A stretch of DNA of 64,000 nt from the NCBI RefSeq assembly GCF_051131705.1, contig NZ_CP180316.1, positions 2,170,001-2,234,000 of the forward strand, written 5' to 3'. The first letter of the stretch is position 1. Every line of letters starts with the position of its first letter. The stretch comes from Arthrobacter_M sp030063245 (GTDB lineage: Bacteria > Actinomycetota > Actinomycetes > Actinomycetales > Micrococcaceae). Below the pieces are notes generated by a model. That model was given only the letters and a program-made list of their open reading frames with translations, had not been told where the DNA came from and did no database searches. Positions 9,328 through 17,798 of this stretch are shown here, piece by piece. Made by a program: the position numbers and the translations under genes.

Positions 9328-9621
9328 GTGGGCAAACTTTTTGAAAACCCTTGGGTTGTTCTCATTATCATTATCGTCATTGTGCTGCTTTTTGCGGCCC
9401 CCAAGCTCCCGGGCATGGCCCGCAGCCTGGGCCAGTCGATGCGGATCATCAAGTCCGAGGTCAAGGAAATGAAGAGTGACTCAAAGACCGAAGGCACGGG
9501 AACCACGGCGGCAGCTCCGGCTGAGCAGCCCGTCGAAGGCAAGATCGTGAACAATCCGCCACATTCCGGTGGCCAGGTTAACGGTGACGGCCGCACGCCG
9601 GGCACCGGCAATCCGTCCTAG
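9328..9621 (+). CDS. tatA: Sec-independent translocase subunit TatA
   Basis: 97 residues from a GTG preceded by AAGGAAGGG. The N-terminal hydrophobic helix (PWVVLIIIIVIVLLF) is followed by the short hinge and the amphipathic helix LPGMARSLGQSMRIIKSEV, the classic TatA/E layout; the acidic Pro/Gly-rich tail is variable. TatA oligomers form the pathway for folded Tat substrates. It is followed 9 bp later by tatC; tatB is not in the window. A twin-arginine lipoprotein is encoded at 55975 and is a possible client. Confidence 0.95.
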   Translation: MGKLFENPWVVLIIIIVIVLLFAAPKLPGMARSLGQSMRIIKSEVKEMKSDSKTEGTGTTAAAPAEQPVEGKIVNNPPHSGGQVNGDGRTPGTGNPS

Positions 9622-9630
9622 CTAGGACCA

Positions 9631-10467
9631 GTGAGCGGGAAGACGGGGCGCAAATCCAACCCTGAGGGTCGGATGGCCCTCAAAGACCACCTGATTGAGC
9701 TGCGCAATCGGCTCTTCAAGTGCGCCATCGCACTGCTTGTCGCCGCCGTCGTCGGCTGGATTCTGTATGACCGGCTTTTTACCGCCGTCGCCGAGCCACT
9801 GATGGAGATCAGCAAGCAGCGCGGCGTGGTTGCGTCGCTGAACTTTGACGGCGTTTCCACGTCGTTTGACCTGAAAATCCAGAGCTCGTTTTTTCTCGCC
9901 GCGATTTTCTCCTCACCTGTGTGGATCTATCAGCTGTGGGCGTTCATAACGCCCGGCCTGACGAGCAAGGAACGCCGTTACACGCTCGGTTATATGTTCG
10001 CAGCGATTCCGTTGTTCCTCGCCGGCATCTGGACCGGCTGGCTGGTCCTGCCCAACTTAGTCGTCGCGCTCACCTCGTTCACGCCTGTGGGCGGGTCCAA
10101 CATCATCCACGCGACGGATTACCTGACCTTCGTCATGCAGCTGATGCTGTTCATGGGTATTTCGTTTCTGGTTCCGGTGGTGCTGGTGGCGGTGAACATG
10201 GCCGGGTTCATCCGCGGCAGGACGATGTTGAAGGCCTGGCGGATCACCATCCTGGCCGTGACCGTGGTCTCGGCGATGGCAGCTCCCGGGTCGGATGCCT
10301 TTTCGATGTTCTTCCTCGGGGCGCCGCTGCTGGTGCTCTATTTCAGCGCCATCGGCCTCTGTATTCTCAATGACAAGCGGCGGGACCGGAATACCACCAA
10401 GCGCGTGGCGGAAACGGAAAGCACCGCTGACCGTGCGACACCGCTGACGGATCTGGATCAGCTCTAG
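9631..10467 (+). CDS. tatC: Sec-independent translocase subunit TatC
   Basis: 278 residues with six predicted membrane helices. LKDHLIELRNRLFK at the N-terminus is the conserved TatC entry motif that helps form the twin-arginine signal recognition site; SPVWIYQLWAFITPGL and the FLVPVVLVAVNMAG region are typical core helices. The GTG start at 9631 lies 9 bp after tatA. The C-terminal tail is charged and cytoplasmic. It is co-transcribed with tatA and probably with the helicase downstream. Confidence 0.95.
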   Translation: MSGKTGRKSNPEGRMALKDHLIELRNRLFKCAIALLVAAVVGWILYDRLFTAVAEPLMEISKQRGVVASLNFDGVSTSFDLKIQSSFFLAAIFSSPVWIYQLWAFITPGLTSKERRYTLGYMFAAIPLFLAGIWTGWLVLPNLVVALTSFTPVGGSNIIHATDYLTFVMQLMLFMGISFLVPVVLVAVNMAGFIRGRTMLKAWRITILAVTVVSAMAAPGSDAFSMFFLGAPLLVLYFSAIGLCILNDKRRDRNTTKRVAETESTADRATPLTDLDQL

Positions 10468-10485
10468 CTACCGTAGGCTAGTAGC

Positions 10486-13356
10486 ATGTCCTCGCCAGCG
10501 CAAAGATACCAGGCGGCCATGGCCCGTTCCGCACGGGCGCACACCAGGCTGGGTGGCTTCCAGGAAACTTTCGCGTTCGAGCTTGATGAGTTCCAGCGGC
10601 AGGGTTGTTCCGCCCTCGAGGCCGGCCGCGGAGTGCTGGTGGCCTCACCGACCGGGTCAGGGAAGACCATCGTGGGCGAGTTCGCCATCTATCTTGCGCT
10701 GGCGCGTGGGCTCAAGGCGTTCTACACCACTCCGATTAAAGCGCTCAGCAATCAGAAGTACAGCGATCTGGCGGCAAAATACGGAGCGGAAAACGTCGGG
10801 CTGCTCACAGGTGACACCAATATCAACCCGGACGCCGCGGTGATAGTGATGACCACCGAGGTGCTGCGCAACATGCTTTATGCCGGTTCCGAGGCGCTCG
10901 ATGATCTGGCCTATGTGGTGATGGACGAGGTGCACTATTTGGCCGACCGTTTCCGCGGGGCCGTCTGGGAGGAGGTCATCATTCACCTGCCCAGCGAGGT
11001 ACAGCTGGCCTCGCTGAGTGCCACCGTTTCCAATGCCGAGGAATTCGGTGCGTGGCTGGATACCGTCCGCGGGGACACCGATGTGATTGTCACCGAGCAC
11101 CGGCCCATTCCGCTGTGGCAGCACGTCATGGTGGGCCGCGACATCGTCGACCTGTTCGCCTCCGACACCCCGTTCAGTGAGCTCCCCGACGGGCCAGTGC
11201 CGGGCCCCGGTGCTGCGGATCCCTTCGAGGTCAATCCCGAACTGACCAGGCTGGCGCGTTCGGAAGCCGGCTCCCTGCGGGGGAGCTACGCCCACCGGGC
11301 CGGCCGGGGCAAGCAGCATCGCGGGAACCTGCGCGGCTCCGACCTCCGTGGCCAACAGCAGCCCGTGGTGCGTAAGGCCAGCCGCGCGCAGGTCATCACT
11401 GCGTTGGACCGGCAGGGTCTGCTTCCGGCCATTACGTTTATCTTCTCCCGGGCCGGCTGCGACGCTGCGGTGAGGCAGTGCGCAGAGGCCGGCCTGTGGT
11501 TGACCACCGAGGACGAACAACGTCAAATTGCCCGCCGCGTCGATGCGGCGTGCCAGGAGATCCCAGCGGACGATTTGGATGTGCTCGGTTACTGGAGCTG
11601 GCGCGACGGACTGATCCGGGGACTGGCAGCGCATCATGCCGGCATGCTGCCGACCTTCAAGGAAGTAGTGGAACAGCTTTTTGTGGACGGCTTGGTCCGT
11701 GCTGTCTTCGCCACCGAAACCCTGGCGCTGGGAGTGAACATGCCGGCGCGGTCGGTGGTGCTGGAGAAGCTCGATAAGTTTAATGGTGAAGCGCACGTGG
11801 CGATCACGGCGGGGGAGTACACGCAGCTGACCGGGCGAGCGGGACGGCGCGGCATCGACGTGGAGGGCCACGCCGTCGTGCTCTGGCAGCCTGGTACCGA
11901 TCCAGCCGCCGTAGCGGGGCTGGCCTCGCGCCGGACGTACCCACTGAATTCCAGCTTCCAGCCCACCTACAACATGAGTATGAATTTGCTGGCGCAGTTC
12001 GGCCGGTCCCGGGCGCGGGAGATTCTGGAATCCTCGTTTGCCCAGTTCCAGGCCGACCGTTCCGTCGTGGGCCTGGCGAGGCAGGTCCGCTCCCGGGAGG
12101 AATCACTCAAGGGATACGCCGAATCGATGCACTGCCACCTCGGGGATTTCGTTGAGTATGCCCGGATGCGCCGGGACCTGTCGGACCTGGAAAATGCCGC
12201 CGCCCGGCGGAAATCGCACCTGCGCAGGTCCTCGGCCGAGGACTCCCTGGACCGGCTCCGGCCCGGCGACGTCGTTGAGGTGCCGGGCGGACGCACCCCC
12301 GGCGTCGCCGTCGTGGTCAGCGCCGATCCATCCTCCCATGAACCACGGCCGACGATTCTGACCCTGGAAAAGCAGATCCGCCGGCTGAGCATCCACGACC
12401 TGACCGGTCCCATCACACCGGTCACCGGGATCCGGATTCCCAAGGCGTTTAACGTGAAGCTGGCCAAGGACCGCCGTGACTTGTGCGCCGCCGTGCGCCA
12501 CGCCCTGGTGGAATCGTCCACACGGTCCCAGACACAGCCGCAGGAATTCCGTGGCGCGTCCGGCAGGGCCCCCGAGTTTGTCCTGTCTGATGCCGCCACC
12601 GGGCAGGAGCGCGCCATCAGCGACGTGCGCCGTCGGCTGCGGACGCACCCCTGTCACGGCTGCAGCGACCGCGAGAGCCACGTCCGCTGGTCCGAGCGCT
12701 GGTGGACACTGCGCCGCGAGACGGACGGATTGCTCCGGCAGATCCAGGGACGCACGAACACCATCGCCAAGACCTTTGACCGGGTCTGCGAAGTGCTCTC
12801 CGGCTACGGGTATTTGGAGGCCATGCCCGACGGCGGACTGCGGGCCAGCGCCGACGGCCAGCGGCTGCGCCGGATTTACGGTGAAAAGGACCTGCTCGTC
12901 TCATTGTGCCTGCGTGACGGTGCATTCTACGATCTGGACGCGGCGGAGCTGGCAACGCTGGCGTCCACTCTGGTCTTCCAGGCCAAGCGTGAAGACCGGG
13001 GCCTGCGGCCGCGGATGCCCAGTGTCGGTCTGGAATCCGCCGTCGACGCCGTGGTCCGGCAGTGGTCTGTACTGGAGGACGTTGAGGAGGCGCACAAACT
13101 GCCGCTGACCGGCGAACCCGAGCTCGGGCTGGTCTGGCCGATGTACAAATGGGCCCGGGGGCGCCCGCTTCAGGACGTGCTGGACGGGACCGAACTGGCG
13201 GCAGGGGACTTTGTCCGCTGGGCCAAACAGGTCATTGACCTGCTCGATCAGGTGGCCAAGGTGCCGGGGTTGGAGCCGTCCTTCGCCCGACTGTGCATAG
13301 CCGCGATCGGCGCTGTTCGCCGCGGCGTCGTAGCCTACTCGGCCGTCGTCGAATAG
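10486..13356 (+). CDS. helY: DEAD/DEAH-box RNA helicase, Ski2/Mtr4-like (HelY)
   Basis: 956 residues. Motif I is ASPTGSGKTIVGEFA, motif II is MDEVHYLADRFRG (DEVH), motif III is SLSATVSN, and the second RecA domain ends with QLTGRAGRRGID (motif VI). Lys/Arg-rich insertions (about residues 255-300) and a long C-terminal stalk-like region with the DSH-type domain match actinobacterial HelY. The predicted role is ATP-dependent unwinding of structured RNA in turnover; the exact substrates in bacteria are not settled. It follows tatC by 18 bp, an arrangement common in this phylum. Confidence 0.93.
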   Translation: MSSPAQRYQAAMARSARAHTRLGGFQETFAFELDEFQRQGCSALEAGRGVLVASPTGSGKTIVGEFAIYLALARGLKAFYTTPIKALSNQKYSDLAAKYGAENVGLLTGDTNINPDAAVIVMTTEVLRNMLYAGSEALDDLAYVVMDEVHYLADRFRGAVWEEVIIHLPSEVQLASLSATVSNAEEFGAWLDTVRGDTDVIVTEHRPIPLWQHVMVGRDIVDLFASDTPFSELPDGPVPGPGAADPFEVNPELTRLARSEAGSLRGSYAHRAGRGKQHRGNLRGSDLRGQQQPVVRKASRAQVITALDRQGLLPAITFIFSRAGCDAAVRQCAEAGLWLTTEDEQRQIARRVDAACQEIPADDLDVLGYWSWRDGLIRGLAAHHAGMLPTFKEVVEQLFVDGLVRAVFATETLALGVNMPARSVVLEKLDKFNGEAHVAITAGEYTQLTGRAGRRGIDVEGHAVVLWQPGTDPAAVAGLASRRTYPLNSSFQPTYNMSMNLLAQFGRSRAREILESSFAQFQADRSVVGLARQVRSREESLKGYAESMHCHLGDFVEYARMRRDLSDLENAAARRKSHLRRSSAEDSLDRLRPGDVVEVPGGRTPGVAVVVSADPSSHEPRPTILTLEKQIRRLSIHDLTGPITPVTGIRIPKAFNVKLAKDRRDLCAAVRHALVESSTRSQTQPQEFRGASGRAPEFVLSDAATGQERAISDVRRRLRTHPCHGCSDRESHVRWSERWWTLRRETDGLLRQIQGRTNTIAKTFDRVCEVLSGYGYLEAMPDGGLRASADGQRLRRIYGEKDLLVSLCLRDGAFYDLDAAELATLASTLVFQAKREDRGLRPRMPSVGLESAVDAVVRQWSVLEDVEEAHKLPLTGEPELGLVWPMYKWARGRPLQDVLDGTELAAGDFVRWAKQVIDLLDQVAKVPGLEPSFARLCIAAIGAVRRGVVAYSAVVE

Positions 13357-13465
13357 CCTGCGTTGAATCGACCTTTCTCATGGACCGGTCGGCCGAAGAG
13401 AACTGTCATTCCTCCACCGACCGGCACGCGTTGTCCGGGCTCTTCTTTGAAAGGATTAACACCTC

Positions 13466-15136
13466 ATGCCGCTGACTCTTTACCGGAACGGTTCCGTCTA
13501 CAGCGCCGCTGATCCACTGGCCACGGCCATGCTGATCGACGGGGACACGGTGGCCTGGATCGGCACCGAGCACGCCGCGGAATCACTGGCAGACGCCCGG
13601 ATGAAGCAGGTGGACCTGCAGGGTGCGCTGGTCACTCCCGGGTTCGTGGACTCGCACGTTCATGTCACTGAAACCGGGATGGCACTGGCTTCGGTTGATC
13701 TGACCCACGCCCGGTCGCTGCGGGAGGTGCTGGTGCTCGTGGCCGCAGCCCGATCGGCCACAGCTGGTACGTTGCTTGGCCACGGCTGGGATGAAACGGG
13801 ATGGCCGGAACGCCGGACGCCGACGGCCGTTGACTTGGACCGCGCCGCAGGCGGGCAGGACGTGTACCTGTCCCGCATCGATGTGCACTCCGCAGTGGTG
13901 TCATCGTCTCTGGCCGCCCGGTGCGCCCTGCATGGCCTCGACGGTTGGCTGGGGGACGGCCTGGTGGTTCGGGCGGCGCACGCCGTCGCCCGGGACGCCA
14001 CCCGCACCTTCACGGACGCCCAGCGCAGCGCCCACCAGCTGCGGGCGCTGCGCGCGGCCGCAGCGGCCGGCTACGTGGCCGTGGCGGAGATGAGCGCCCC
14101 GCATGTGGGGTCCGCGGAGGATCTTCGTCTGCTGGCCGACCTGACGGATGGCACATCGGCGGCCCCGGCTGACGGTATGGCGCACACCCTACCGCAGGTA
14201 CTGCCGTACTGGGGGCAGGCCGTCAGCTCGACCGAGGAAGCGCGCGCCGTACTGGCCGGCCTCGGAACCCCTGTACTTGGTCTGGCCGGGGATCTGAACA
14301 TCGATGGCTCGCTGGGATCCCATTCGGCCCTGCTCCGCACACCGTATTCCGATACCCCGGACACTCGGGGGATACAATACCTTACCGTGCAGCAGGTCGC
14401 CGATCACCTCGCCGCCACATCGGAGCTGGGAATCCAGGCCGGCTTCCATGTGATCGGCGATGGCGCCATGGACATTGCCGTGGAGGGGCTGCGGCAGGCC
14501 GCGCAACGGGTCGGCATCGAGGCGGTCCGGTCGGCCGGACATCGATTCGAGCATGTCGAAATGGCCGACGCCGCAGCAATAGCGGCGCTTTCGGAGCACT
14601 CCGTGACGGTCTCGGTCCAGCCGTCCTTCGATACGCTCTGGGGCGGTCCCGGCGGCATGTATGAAACACGGCTCGGTTCGGACCGCTTCGCGGAACTCAA
14701 CCCGATCGCGGCGTTCTTCGCGGCAGGCGTGCCGGTCTGCTGCGGCTCGGATTCCCCCGTCACCGGGCTCAATCCGTGGGCCAGCGTGCGTGCGGCCCTG
14801 CAGCACCACCGCAGCGACGCCAGGATCTCGGCTCGCGCAGCCTTCATCGGACACAGCCGCGCGGGATGGCGTGCGGCACGGGAGCGTGACCCGTTGCTGG
14901 GACAGCTGGTTCCGGGCGCACCGGCCAGCTTTGCCGTCTGGGACGTAGAGGAACTGATGGTGCAGGTGGCCGATGAGCGGGTCCAGTCCTGGAGCACGGA
15001 TCCGCGCGCCCGGACACCGCTGTTGCCGGCCTTGGATACGGGGAGCGACCCGAGGTGCCTGCAGACCGTGCACCGAGGGACCGAGCTGTACAGCGGTCCG
15101 GGATTCAGTGATGAGGCCGCCGGTTTCCATCAATAG
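13466..15136 (+). CDS. Amidohydrolase family 3 (YtcJ-like) metal-dependent hydrolase
   Basis: 556 residues, ATG preceded by GAAAGGA. TPGFVDSHVHVTE supplies the first metal-binding HxH of the TIM barrel; GFHVIGDGAMD and HRFEHVEM supply further metal histidines, and CCGSDSPVTGLNPW holds the catalytic Asp. The substrate is unknown; relatives hydrolyse exocyclic amides such as N-substituted formamides. It follows the helicase by about 110 bp and is followed by a hairpin at 15215. Confidence 0.85.
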   Translation: MPLTLYRNGSVYSAADPLATAMLIDGDTVAWIGTEHAAESLADARMKQVDLQGALVTPGFVDSHVHVTETGMALASVDLTHARSLREVLVLVAAARSATAGTLLGHGWDETGWPERRTPTAVDLDRAAGGQDVYLSRIDVHSAVVSSSLAARCALHGLDGWLGDGLVVRAAHAVARDATRTFTDAQRSAHQLRALRAAAAAGYVAVAEMSAPHVGSAEDLRLLADLTDGTSAAPADGMAHTLPQVLPYWGQAVSSTEEARAVLAGLGTPVLGLAGDLNIDGSLGSHSALLRTPYSDTPDTRGIQYLTVQQVADHLAATSELGIQAGFHVIGDGAMDIAVEGLRQAAQRVGIEAVRSAGHRFEHVEMADAAAIAALSEHSVTVSVQPSFDTLWGGPGGMYETRLGSDRFAELNPIAAFFAAGVPVCCGSDSPVTGLNPWASVRAALQHHRSDARISARAAFIGHSRAGWRAARERDPLLGQLVPGAPASFAVWDVEELMVQVADERVQSWSTDPRARTPLLPALDTGSDPRCLQTVHRGTELYSGPGFSDEAAGFHQ

Positions 15137-15214
15137 CGGCCCGGTTTATACGACAGTAATCGCCGGTGGTATATCCCTGCTTTATATAACTTTTCTGTTA
15201 CCAATGACCCGCTC

Positions 15215-15248
15215 CTGACCTGCGGAAACATCAGAAACCGCAGGTCAG
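15215..15248 (+). terminator. Hairpin after the amidohydrolase gene
   Basis: A perfect 11-bp inverted repeat (15215-15225 with 15238-15248) and a 12-base A-rich loop, 79 bp after the amidohydrolase stop. No T-run follows, so termination is plausible but not certain. It sits just upstream of the promoter at 15256. Confidence 0.5.
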
Positions 15249-15255
15249 AGGCGTG

Positions 15256-15283
15256 TTGACACCTCCACCACAGCCCGTAGGAT
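15256..15283 (+). promoter_or_regulatory. Sigma-70-type promoter for an unannotated RNA
   Basis: Perfect -35 TTGACA at 15256-15261 and -10 TAGGAT at 15278-15283, spacer 16 bp. A transcript would begin near 15290, where no protein-coding frame of convincing quality starts. This is the best consensus -35 seen in the conserved half of the window. Confidence 0.6.
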
Positions 15284-15289
15284 TTTAGC

Positions 15290-15505
15290 TCAACGGGTTC
15301 TTCCGGAGAATACGAAAAAGACCTGGTCTGGCAAGACCACACACCACTTAATGGTCCGTCCGTTAAGCAGCCGTGTGCCGCGAGGGAAAAGAGCCCGCAG
15401 TGGCTCCAGAAGCGGGTAGGTTCACGCGTCAGTAGAAAACAGCTTTGCTGCCGCCGCGACGGCGGCAGCGACACTGGCCCGAAGGCGCGTGAGCCTACCC
15501 ATTTT
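15290..15505 (+). ncRNA. Candidate structured small RNA upstream of ppm1
   Basis: This 476-bp gap between the amidohydrolase and ppm1 has no credible gene but is full of stems. Visible are GGTCT/AGACC around 15323-15336, an 8-bp CTTAATGG/CCGTTAAG stem near 15346-15366, and a closing 15-bp stem 15414-15428 with 15486-15500 (one G-U pair). The last stem encloses a 9-bp hairpin 15447-15455 with 15461-15469. ATTTTCT follows the closing stem, so it can act as a terminator. With the promoter at 15256 this makes a 210-220 nt RNA unit. I could not match it to a named family such as 6C, RNase P, tmRNA or SRP RNA. It could instead be a long leader read through into ppm1. Confidence 0.45.
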
Positions 15506-15513
15506 CTGCGCCG

Positions 15514-15519
15514 TATAAT
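15514..15519 (+). promoter_or_regulatory. Consensus -10 element of the ppm1 promoter
   Basis: Exact TATAAT at 15514-15519, about 95 bp upstream of the ppm1 start. The -35 region is weak (GTGAGC or TGAGCC near 15489-15495) and overlaps the right arm of the hairpin that closes the candidate RNA, so termination of the RNA and initiation of ppm1 may interfere. Confidence 0.5.
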
Positions 15520-15613
15520 GGACATTTGTTGTCTGCGCGCGGGCGCTCCGGCTACAGCCCCTGTCCCGAAGTCCGGTCTACCGGCCTTCTCCTGCAAGGA
15601 AAGGCACCCACCA

Positions 15614-16351
15614 GTGCGCGTCCTCACCATCATTCCCACCTACAACGAGCTCGAATCACTGCCGAAGACGCTCGGCCGGCTGCGCGCTGCGGTGCCCGAG
15701 TCGGACGTTTTGATCGCAGATGACAACAGCCCCGATGGGACGGGGGAGCTGGCGGACCGGTTCGCGGCGGAAGATCCTGCCGTCCACGTCCTGCACCGCG
15801 CCGGCAAACAAGGCCTGGGAGCGGCATACATCGCCGGATTCACCTGGGGTCTGGAGGCAGGCTACGATGTCCTGGTGGAGATGGACGCCGACGGCTCGCA
15901 CAAGCCCGAGCAGCTTCCCCGTTTGCTGGCAGCGCTCGAGGAGGGCGCAGATCTCGTGCTCGGCTCACGCTGGGTCGCCGGCGGCGAGGTGGTCAACTGG
16001 CCGCTGAGGCGCAAATTGATCTCCCTCGGTGGCAGCTTTTACTCTCGGGTCCTGCTCGGCGTCCGGGTCAAGGATGTCACCGGTGGTTACCGTGCCTTCC
16101 GGCGCTCCACCCTCGAAGCCCTCGATCTGAAAAAGGTGGATTCGGTCGGCTATGGGTTCCAGGTGGACATGCTCTGGCGGGTCGCCCAGCTCGGGCTGAA
16201 GATTGTTGAAGTTCCGATCACCTTCGTGGAGCGGGAATTTGGCGCCTCTAAGATGAGCGGCAACATCGTCCAGGAGGCCATGATCAACGTGACCAAGTGG
16301 GGACTTACAGCCCGCTGGGGGAAACTTACGGGCAGGACAAGCCGCAGTTAA
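15614..16351 (+). CDS. ppm1: Polyprenol monophosphomannose synthase (GT2, Ppm1 catalytic domain)
   Basis: 245 residues from the GTG at 15614, chosen because the family begins with RVLTIIPTYNE; the upstream extension has no homology-like character. It transfers mannose from GDP-mannose to polyprenyl phosphate, giving the donor for lipoglycans and protein O-mannosylation. GT-A motifs: IPTYNELESLP, ADDNSPDGTG, EMDADGSHKPEQLP (DXD equivalent), GSRWVAGG. The N-acyltransferase domain fused to it in Mycobacterium is absent. The gene converges on rbpA, with a shared terminator between them. Confidence 0.9.
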   Translation: MRVLTIIPTYNELESLPKTLGRLRAAVPESDVLIADDNSPDGTGELADRFAAEDPAVHVLHRAGKQGLGAAYIAGFTWGLEAGYDVLVEMDADGSHKPEQLPRLLAALEEGADLVLGSRWVAGGEVVNWPLRRKLISLGGSFYSRVLLGVRVKDVTGGYRAFRRSTLEALDLKKVDSVGYGFQVDMLWRVAQLGLKIVEVPITFVEREFGASKMSGNIVQEAMINVTKWGLTARWGKLTGRTSRS

Positions 16352-16363
16352 AATTCAACGGGC

Positions 16364-16414
16364 ACGAAGTCCGTGTCTGCTTAAACGATACGAAGTCCGA
16401 GTCTGCTTAAACGA
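16364..16414. repeat. Two-copy tandem repeat, 26-bp period
   Basis: ACGAAGTCC(G)TGTCTGCTTAAACGA at 16364-16388 and a copy with one mismatch at 16390-16414, directly before the bidirectional terminator between ppm1 and rbpA. Function not apparent. Confidence 0.8.
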
Positions 16415-16451
16415 CAGGGCCGGGTAACCTTGCTGGTTGCCCGGTCCTGTC
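16413..16451. terminator. Bidirectional terminator between ppm1 and rbpA
   Basis: A 17-bp stem, 16413-16429 with 16435-16451, including two G-U pairs on the plus transcript, and the loop TTGCT. ATTTAAC follows on the plus strand. Located between two convergent genes, so it can end both transcripts. Confidence 0.75.
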
Positions 16452-16476
16452 ATTTAACTCGTCTGGCACCTATCCG

Positions 16477-16824
16477 CTAGGCGCTGCGGCGCTCTCCGCG
16501 GCGCTCCCGGAGAATGGTCAACCGGTCGGCCAAAATCGTTTCCAGCTCCGGCAGGGAACGACGTTCAAGCAGCATGTCCCAATGCGTGCGGACCGGCTTT
16601 TCATTGGAATCTACGGGCTTTTCTCCGTCCACCAGCAGTGCCTCTTTGCCGGTCTTGGACACCCAGATGGCCGGAATCTCCGCCTCCGCGGAGAACGTCA
16701 CGAACACCTGCTCGCCGTCGGCGCAGCGGTATTCAATCCGCTGGCGCGGTGCCGGCTCGACGCCGGACTCAGTTTCCATGCTCTGGGCTCCCAGACGCAT
16801 GCCCCGAAGGCTGCGATCGCTCAT
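16477..16824 (-). CDS. rbpA: RNA polymerase-binding protein RbpA
   Basis: 115 residues. RbpA binds sigma and the RNA polymerase core and stabilises the open complex in actinobacteria. The sequence has the Arg-rich N-terminal tail (SDRSLRGMRLG), the core barrel (RIEYRCADGEQVFVTFSAEAEIP, WVSKTGKEA), the basic linker around KPVRTHWDMLLERRS and the C-terminal sigma interaction helix (LPELETILADRL). The first zinc-type cysteine is replaced, as in RbpA forms that do not bind zinc. Pairing with ppm1 in opposite orientation is usual in Micrococcales. Confidence 0.95.
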   Translation of the reverse strand: MSDRSLRGMRLGAQSMETESGVEPAPRQRIEYRCADGEQVFVTFSAEAEIPAIWVSKTGKEALLVDGEKPVDSNEKPVRTHWDMLLERRSLPELETILADRLTILRERRGERRSA

Positions 16825-17297
16825 GACTTCTCCTTAAAATGTGCGCGGGCCCGACTACGCCGGAACCGCTGTTGTTTGCAAGCCGCGCTGAGGATGGAAC
16901 CACGCGTCTTCGGCTGCCGCCGGGATAGTCCCCTGGCGGCTGCCGGATAAGTTCAGTTGATTCAAGTGCATTAGGTCCAACGCGCTACCGCGTCTTATTG
17001 TTCCCAGTTACACCGTCCCGGGTGCCTTGTTCCCGGTTGCAGTGTTCCCGGTTGCAGTGTTCCGCGCGCCGTTATCCCAGCGGCCCCGGCGGAGGCGGCC
17101 CGTAGCTCCATTGTACCCGGATCCGCGCTCCCATTCCCTTATCCACAGGCACCAGCCGCTGGCCCGGATTACGCCGGTGCGATCGTGGTCGTCAGGGATA
17201 CGTCAACACTCTCGATGCGGGACCTTAACAGGCGCGCACCGAGGACCATCGAAGCGGGCTGAATGTGCGTTGCCATCGAGGGTCGGACAGGCGCTGG
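16825..17297. other. Intergenic region upstream of rbpA with a short tandem repeat
   Basis: No credible gene in 473 bp. The side next to rbpA should contain its promoter. At 17029-17058 there are two perfect copies of GTTCCCGGTTGCAGT followed by a partial third, and a weaker copy at about 16999. These look like a small slippage array; no known site was recognised. Confidence 0.6.
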
Positions 17298-17642
17298 CTA
17301 CGGCGGGTTCACCCGTCCTCCGAAGAAGACTTGCGTCTGGACGAGCCGGCCGCCGCGGACCGTGATGAACTCCGCATTACGGTACCGTTCGCCGCCGTTT
17401 TGCAGTACATACTCATAGAGCAGGAAGACGCCGTCCTCTCCCACGGTGACAAGTTCGAGAATCTCGTGGAAGGTGAAGCGGTCCGCGGTGGGAAAGCAGT
17501 GCTCGAGATAGGCCGACTTGCCGATGTGATCGTCCTGTGGGCTCGTGAACTCGAAATCCTCTGCGATGAGAGCCTCAGCTGCGTCCAGATCCTGCGCCAG
17601 ATAGGCCTCAATGGAAGCACGCACGACATCGGTGTCAGACAT
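17298..17642 (-). CDS. NTF2/SnoaL-like protein
   Basis: 114 residues. The pattern DVVRASIEAYLAQDLDAAEALIAEDFEFTSP, with FTFHEILELVTVGEDGVFLLYEY and the final QVFFGG strand, is the SnoaL-like cone fold used both by small enzymes and by ligand-binding proteins. No operon partner: a 156-bp gap separates it from the ABC exporter. Function beyond the fold cannot be stated. Confidence 0.8.
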   Translation of the reverse strand: MSDTDVVRASIEAYLAQDLDAAEALIAEDFEFTSPQDDHIGKSAYLEHCFPTADRFTFHEILELVTVGEDGVFLLYEYVLQNGGERYRNAEFITVRGGRLVQTQVFFGGRVNPP

Positions 17643-17798
17643 GTCCTCATTCTACGGCCGATTTAGACGGCTCCAGTTGGCCGTCATGAGGCCCCTCGGG
17701 TTTCGGCGGCAGCCGGCGACGGGGTTCAATTCGTCACGGATTCCGTCGTCGGTCTCGTTCCCGGGCGTCGCCCACGCAGGGACCGCGGGCGCACACGG

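Noticed and set aside
15137..15639. Minus-strand frame of 169 codons in the gap before ppm1
   Set aside because: No ribosome site or motif; it crosses a promoter, strong stems and the ppm1 start.
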